A DNA stretch of 8,737 bases from Planctomycetota bacterium (lineage in GTDB: Bacteria > Planctomycetota > Phycisphaerae > Sedimentisphaerales > SG8-4): contig JAUWKC010000051.1 in the NCBI GenBank assembly GCA_030607345.1, positions 1 to 8,737 of the forward strand, given 5' to 3'. Positions 6,241 to 8,737 of the stretch are shown in pieces. The notes under the pieces are model-generated. The model did not search any database and was not told where the DNA came from. It saw only the letters and a program-made list of their open reading frames with translations. Position 1 is the first letter of the stretch, and the number at the start of each line of letters is the position of its first letter. The translations under genes were made by a program, and so were the position numbers.

Positions 6241-6972
6241 TCACTGCGACCTCAGAACCGCAACCAGAATCTGAGATTCTGCCGAAACAGTGCTGTCGGA
6301 CAATATCCAGTCGCCCCCGGGCCCGGCGCCCCAGGAATAAACCGGCCGCTCGTAACCGCGTGGGAACGTTCCTCTCAGAAACTCCGCGACAACCTGTGCC
6401 CGCCTCGCCGACAGTATATACTGTTTTTTCTCCCCTATCCGCTCACGTGCCAGACCAAGCACATAAAACTTAACGGACCGAAACTCCGGCGCCTGCTGAA
6501 AATCCAGGCTCAAATCCCGTAGAAGCCCTTTCGCCGATTCGTCCAGGCCCCATTGACCCACGCCAAAATGAATGTCGGTGACCGAAAAGCTCGTTTTCGC
6601 CCCCGTTAACTCCGAAGGCATCGTATCAACCGACTCGGCAATTTTCTTGAAAACGCGTCGAATCTCTTCTTCATTCGCATCGATAGTCCTGCCGTCGTAC
6701 GACTCGTCCGGCCGCTCTATGAAATACTTGACCTTGACGTGACCGAAGTAAGGCTTCTGTACCCCACCAAAAAGCACGCCAACTCCGAATTCCTGTATCG
6801 ACGCCAGAAATGAATCCCGCCCTTTAGAATAAAGCTCCGGGTCCTGAAACTTCGCCAGACTCATCAGCATCACAAAGAATGTGAGAAGCAGCGTTATCAT
6901 GTCCGAGTAGGTAACAATGTAAGCCGGAACTTTAGGGCCTTCTTCTCTTCTCGAACGACCTCGGCGGCTCAA
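6241..6972 (-). CDS. Second MotB-like stator protein
   Basis: This 243-residue protein is anchored by one N-terminal membrane helix (about 17-40), in which TYSDMITLLLTFFV carries Asp24, the ion-binding Asp of MotB proteins. A KF-rich segment and a long middle region follow, then an OmpA-like peptidoglycan-binding domain (about 125-243) with LSARRAQVVAEFL (187-199) that keeps the Arg191 of the family motif. The usual GHTD core reads GLAR here, so the Asp expected to touch the wall is missing. The start is TTG at 6972, which overlaps the previous stop as TTGA. It is well supported by AAAGGAG 9 nt upstream. It may pair with the first MotB-like protein in the MotA/MotB stator, or be an alternative stator subunit; which of these applies cannot be decided here. 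Confidence 0.85.
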   Translation of the reverse strand: MSRRGRSRREEGPKVPAYIVTYSDMITLLLTFFVMLMSLAKFQDPELYSKGRDSFLASIQEFGVGVLFGGVQKPYFGHVKVKYFIERPDESYDGRTIDANEEEIRRVFKKIAESVDTMPSELTGAKTSFSVTDIHFGVGQWGLDESAKGLLRDLSLDFQQAPEFRSVKFYVLGLARERIGEKKQYILSARRAQVVAEFLRGTFPRGYERPVYSWGAGPGGDWILSDSTVSAESQILVAVLRSQ

Positions 6973-7667
6973 TTACAAATGCTCCTTTCCAAAAGGGTAA
7001 TCTCGACTACACGCTCACCTGCGGTTTCCTGACCGGCCTGGCCCGCGAGCTCAAGATTTTCCTGCCCCATTATGCCCCATTTTGATATGTTAAAGCGCCC
7101 CTTGTCCAGCCGGCCTTTCGTCGTAAGATACTCCACCACCGACCAGGCACGCCCAAGCCCGTCGCTGTTGTTGCCGCCGATATCCCCCGGACCACTTTCG
7201 CTGACCACTGTCCTGTTCGGGACCTTTTTTAAGAGCAGCGCCATAGACGAAAGAAGCCTGCGCCCTTTCAGCGAAATTATCCTGCCCTTTCCCCAGAATA
7301 TCCGGTTCGACGGAACGACAAACACGTTCAGTTGGCGAAAATCCTCCGGTTCCGTCTCTTCTTCCGAATAGTCTTGCTTGCCACTTGCCAGGGTCGGTTT
7401 CTCGCTGCCTTTGTCCAGTTCTTCGGTGTGCTGTATCTGCTCAGTCGGTAAAAACGCATCCTTATCCCCCCTAATATTCGGACTCACCGAAGGGAGACTG
7501 CCTCCGAAAATAATCTTCAATTTCAGAAATTCTTTCTCATCGAAAGATGAAAAACTCAGAAGCAGTACGAAAAACGTCAAAAGAAGTGTCATGCAGTCAC
7601 TGAACGTCACCATCCATTCAGGGGCGCCGCCGGAGTCATCATTTGATTGTCTGGCCCTGCCCTGCAT
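6969..7667 (-). CDS. motB: First MotB-like stator protein
   Basis: This protein has 232 residues from ATG at 7667, which overlaps the motA stop (TGATG). A GTG one codon earlier at 7670 is also possible; AAGG lies 7 nt before the GTG and 10 before the ATG. The N-terminal helix (about 18-41) begins PEWMVTFSD and continues with TLLLTFFVLLL; Asp24 is the ion-binding residue. This helix is very like that of the sodium-type PomB. A possible plug segment (FLKLKIIFGGSLP) and an acidic, charged linker (about 65-112) follow. The OmpA-like C-terminal domain (about 115-227) is degenerate: the GHTD-like core is ESGPGD, with GLGRAWSVVEYL keeping the family Arg. It anchors the stator to peptidoglycan while MotA turns ion flow into torque. 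Its place directly after motA makes it the primary MotB partner. Confidence 0.88.
   Translation of the reverse strand: MQGRARQSNDDSGGAPEWMVTFSDCMTLLLTFFVLLLSFSSFDEKEFLKLKIIFGGSLPSVSPNIRGDKDAFLPTEQIQHTEELDKGSEKPTLASGKQDYSEEETEPEDFRQLNVFVVPSNRIFWGKGRIISLKGRRLLSSMALLLKKVPNRTVVSESGPGDIGGNNSDGLGRAWSVVEYLTTKGRLDKGRFNISKWGIMGQENLELAGQAGQETAGERVVEITLLERSICN
6982..6988 (-). promoter_or_regulatory. Strong ribosome site for the TTG start of the second motB-like gene
   Basis: The minus strand reads AAAGGAG, 9 nt before the TTG at 6970-6972 and inside the 3' end of the preceding gene. It is the strongest such site in the window. It makes the unusual TTG start, overlapping TTGA with the previous stop, very likely correct. 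Confidence 0.8.
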
Positions 7668-8437
7668 CACACAGTCGCCTTCACTTCCTGACGCCTGCCC
7701 TGGGAAACAAACACCTGCATCTTCTCACGAACAGCCGTGGGATTATCTCCCTTTGCAATGGAGCAGACGCCTTCACGTATCATCTCCATTATGGTTGTCT
7801 CGGCCTGAGAATAAATCCCCAGCTTGCCCGCCAGTGGAATAAAAATCAAATTTGCCGCCAACGCCCCGTAAAACGTTGTCAGCAACGCCACCGCCATCCC
7901 CCCGCCGATACTTTCAGGAGAGTCCAGGTTCCTTAACATCTGAACCAGCCCGATAAGCGTCCCTATCATACCAAAAGCAGGCGCCGCAGAGCCCATAAAC
8001 TCCAGAATCTTTTTGCCTTGACCGTGACGGTCCTGAAGGTATTCAATCTCGGACGACAAAAGCTCACGAATATCCCCCGGCTCTTGGCCGTCAACGAGCA
8101 TCTGCAAACCACGCGCAAAGAATATGTTGGGTATCTTGCCAATCTCCTGCTCCAGGGCCAGAGCGCCGTCTCGCCTGTTTATCGCCGCATAGTTGACCAT
8201 CTGTTGAATAAGCTCCGATTGAGGCGGTATCTTCGCAATTATCGTCTTCTTGATTATCGAAAATATCCCCAAAAACTGCGGCAGAGAAAAATGAATCAAA
8301 GTCGCGCAAAGCATCCCGCCAATCGTAATCCCCATCGACGGAAGATGAATAAATACCTGCCAGCCGCCGCCCGTGACAATCGCCGTAGTAATCACCAGGA
8401 AACCGAAGAGTATGCCAACTATTGTTGCAATATCCAT
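7667..8437 (-). CDS. motA: MotA/PomA-type stator protein
   Basis: MotA forms the pentamer around MotB that turns ion flow into rotation against FliG. The protein is 256 residues, the short PomA-like form. Membrane helices lie at about 3-23 and 33-53, then at 148-170 (MGSAAPAFGMIGTLIGLVQML, with channel Pro153 and Thr160) and 180-203 (MAVALLTTFYGALAAN, with Thr187/Thr188 and Pro201). The large cytoplasmic loop has INRRDGALALEQEI (86-99), which matches the charged region that meets FliG. The two threonine positions are shared with sodium-driven PomA, so a sodium motor is possible. The ATG at 8437 has GAGGAA upstream, inside the end of the preceding gene 7 nt away. The stop overlaps the motB-like start. 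Confidence 0.96.
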   Translation of the reverse strand: MDIATIVGILFGFLVITTAIVTGGGWQVFIHLPSMGITIGGMLCATLIHFSLPQFLGIFSIIKKTIIAKIPPQSELIQQMVNYAAINRRDGALALEQEIGKIPNIFFARGLQMLVDGQEPGDIRELLSSEIEYLQDRHGQGKKILEFMGSAAPAFGMIGTLIGLVQMLRNLDSPESIGGGMAVALLTTFYGALAANLIFIPLAGKLGIYSQAETTIMEMIREGVCSIAKGDNPTAVREKMQVFVSQGRRQEVKATV

Positions 8438-8444
8438 AAGGCCG

Positions 8445-8737
8445 TTATTCCTCTGCTATTCGCTTCAAATGCTCACAAAGAAGTGCCGCAAGTCTCGGCT
8501 CGGAATTGACCAGCTCAGCCAAGAGCTTGGCCTTGGTCCTCTCCGTCATGAAATATAAAATCTTCACAGCGTCTGCAATGTTACTGTTCTTGCCTCCGAA
8601 AACCCCGGCCTTTGAACCAGCGCCTCCGCCGGCACACATGCTGGTTACTATCTTGCTTGCGCTGGTCGCATCCATCTTGTCGTAAGCCGCCGCTATCGAT
8701 TTCAGATTCGCGTTCTCCGTCGCGGCAATCTCAAGCC
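8445..8737 (-). CDS. MotE-like/MgtE-N-domain flagellar protein, N-terminus missing
   Basis: The frame runs off the window edge; 96 C-terminal residues and a TAA stop are seen. The pattern LKSIAAAYDKMDATSASKIV, then ADAVKILYFMTERTKAKLLAEL and ALLCEHLKRI, matches the helical-repeat MgtE-N-like domain of MotE/FlbB-type periplasmic motor proteins. In those proteins an N-terminal membrane helix and coiled coil come first; these would lie outside the window. MotE-type proteins help the stator partner assemble on the basal body, which fits a gene 7 nt upstream of motA with the motA ribosome site at its 3' end. A Gly/Ser/Lys-rich stretch of about 20 residues (AGGGAGSKAGVFGGK) is inserted between the two helical repeats, where the family usually has a short turn. 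A cytoplasmic MgtE-like protein is possible but fits the context less well. Confidence 0.7.
   Translation of the reverse strand, partial: LEIAATENANLKSIAAAYDKMDATSASKIVTSMCAGGGAGSKAGVFGGKNSNIADAVKILYFMTERTKAKLLAELVNSEPRLAALLCEHLKRIAEE

Overview
The window is a block of flagellar genes from a flagellated bacterium with a Gram-negative-type export and motor system. One partial gene on the + strand (fliD, the filament cap) meets a long minus-strand series head-on. In transcription order (right to left) the series is: a MotE-like gene cut by the window edge, motA, two different motB-like genes, fliO, fliP, fliQ, fliR, flhB and, in the slot where flhA normally sits, a strange FlhA-like fusion gene. 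Base composition is moderate. The gene order and the polysaccharide-kinase-like C-terminal domain of the last gene would fit a Planctomycetota/Phycisphaerae-like lineage. That placement is a guess; the sequence alone does not prove it.

Region by region. 1-540 (+) holds the C-terminal part of FliD. 541-584 is a short convergent gap. 585-6009 (-) is the export-gate block fliO-fliP-fliQ-fliR-flhB-flhA-like, tightly packed except for a 150-nt gap upstream of flhB and a 74-nt gap upstream of fliP. 6010-6240 is the only sizeable gap (231 nt). It carries a very good sigma-54 (RpoN) promoter match facing fliO, two small dyads two helical turns apart at an enhancer-like distance, and a group of hairpins directly after the second motB. 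6241-8737 (-) is the stator block (motE-like, motA, motB-1, motB-2), with overlapping or nearly overlapping genes that suggest translational coupling.

How it works together: MotA and the MotB-like proteins form the ion-driven stator, and the residues around the channel look more like the sodium (PomA/PomB) type. FliP, FliQ, FliR and FlhB form the membrane export gate that threads rod, hook and filament proteins (including the FliD cap) through the basal body, with FliO as assembly factor.

The outstanding item is the gene at 585-2222. Its N-terminal half is an FlhA membrane domain, alignable without gaps through the FHIPEP loop. It has lost the conserved loop core and most of the charged residues known to be needed for export in Salmonella FlhA. 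Its C-terminal half is not the FlhA cytoplasmic domain but resembles a CpsD/Wzc (MinD-like) P-loop ATPase whose Walker A and Walker B residues are gone. It looks like a dead FlhA paralogue fused to a dead BY-kinase-like ATPase, kept as an intact reading frame in the export-gate operon. No normal flhA is present in this window.
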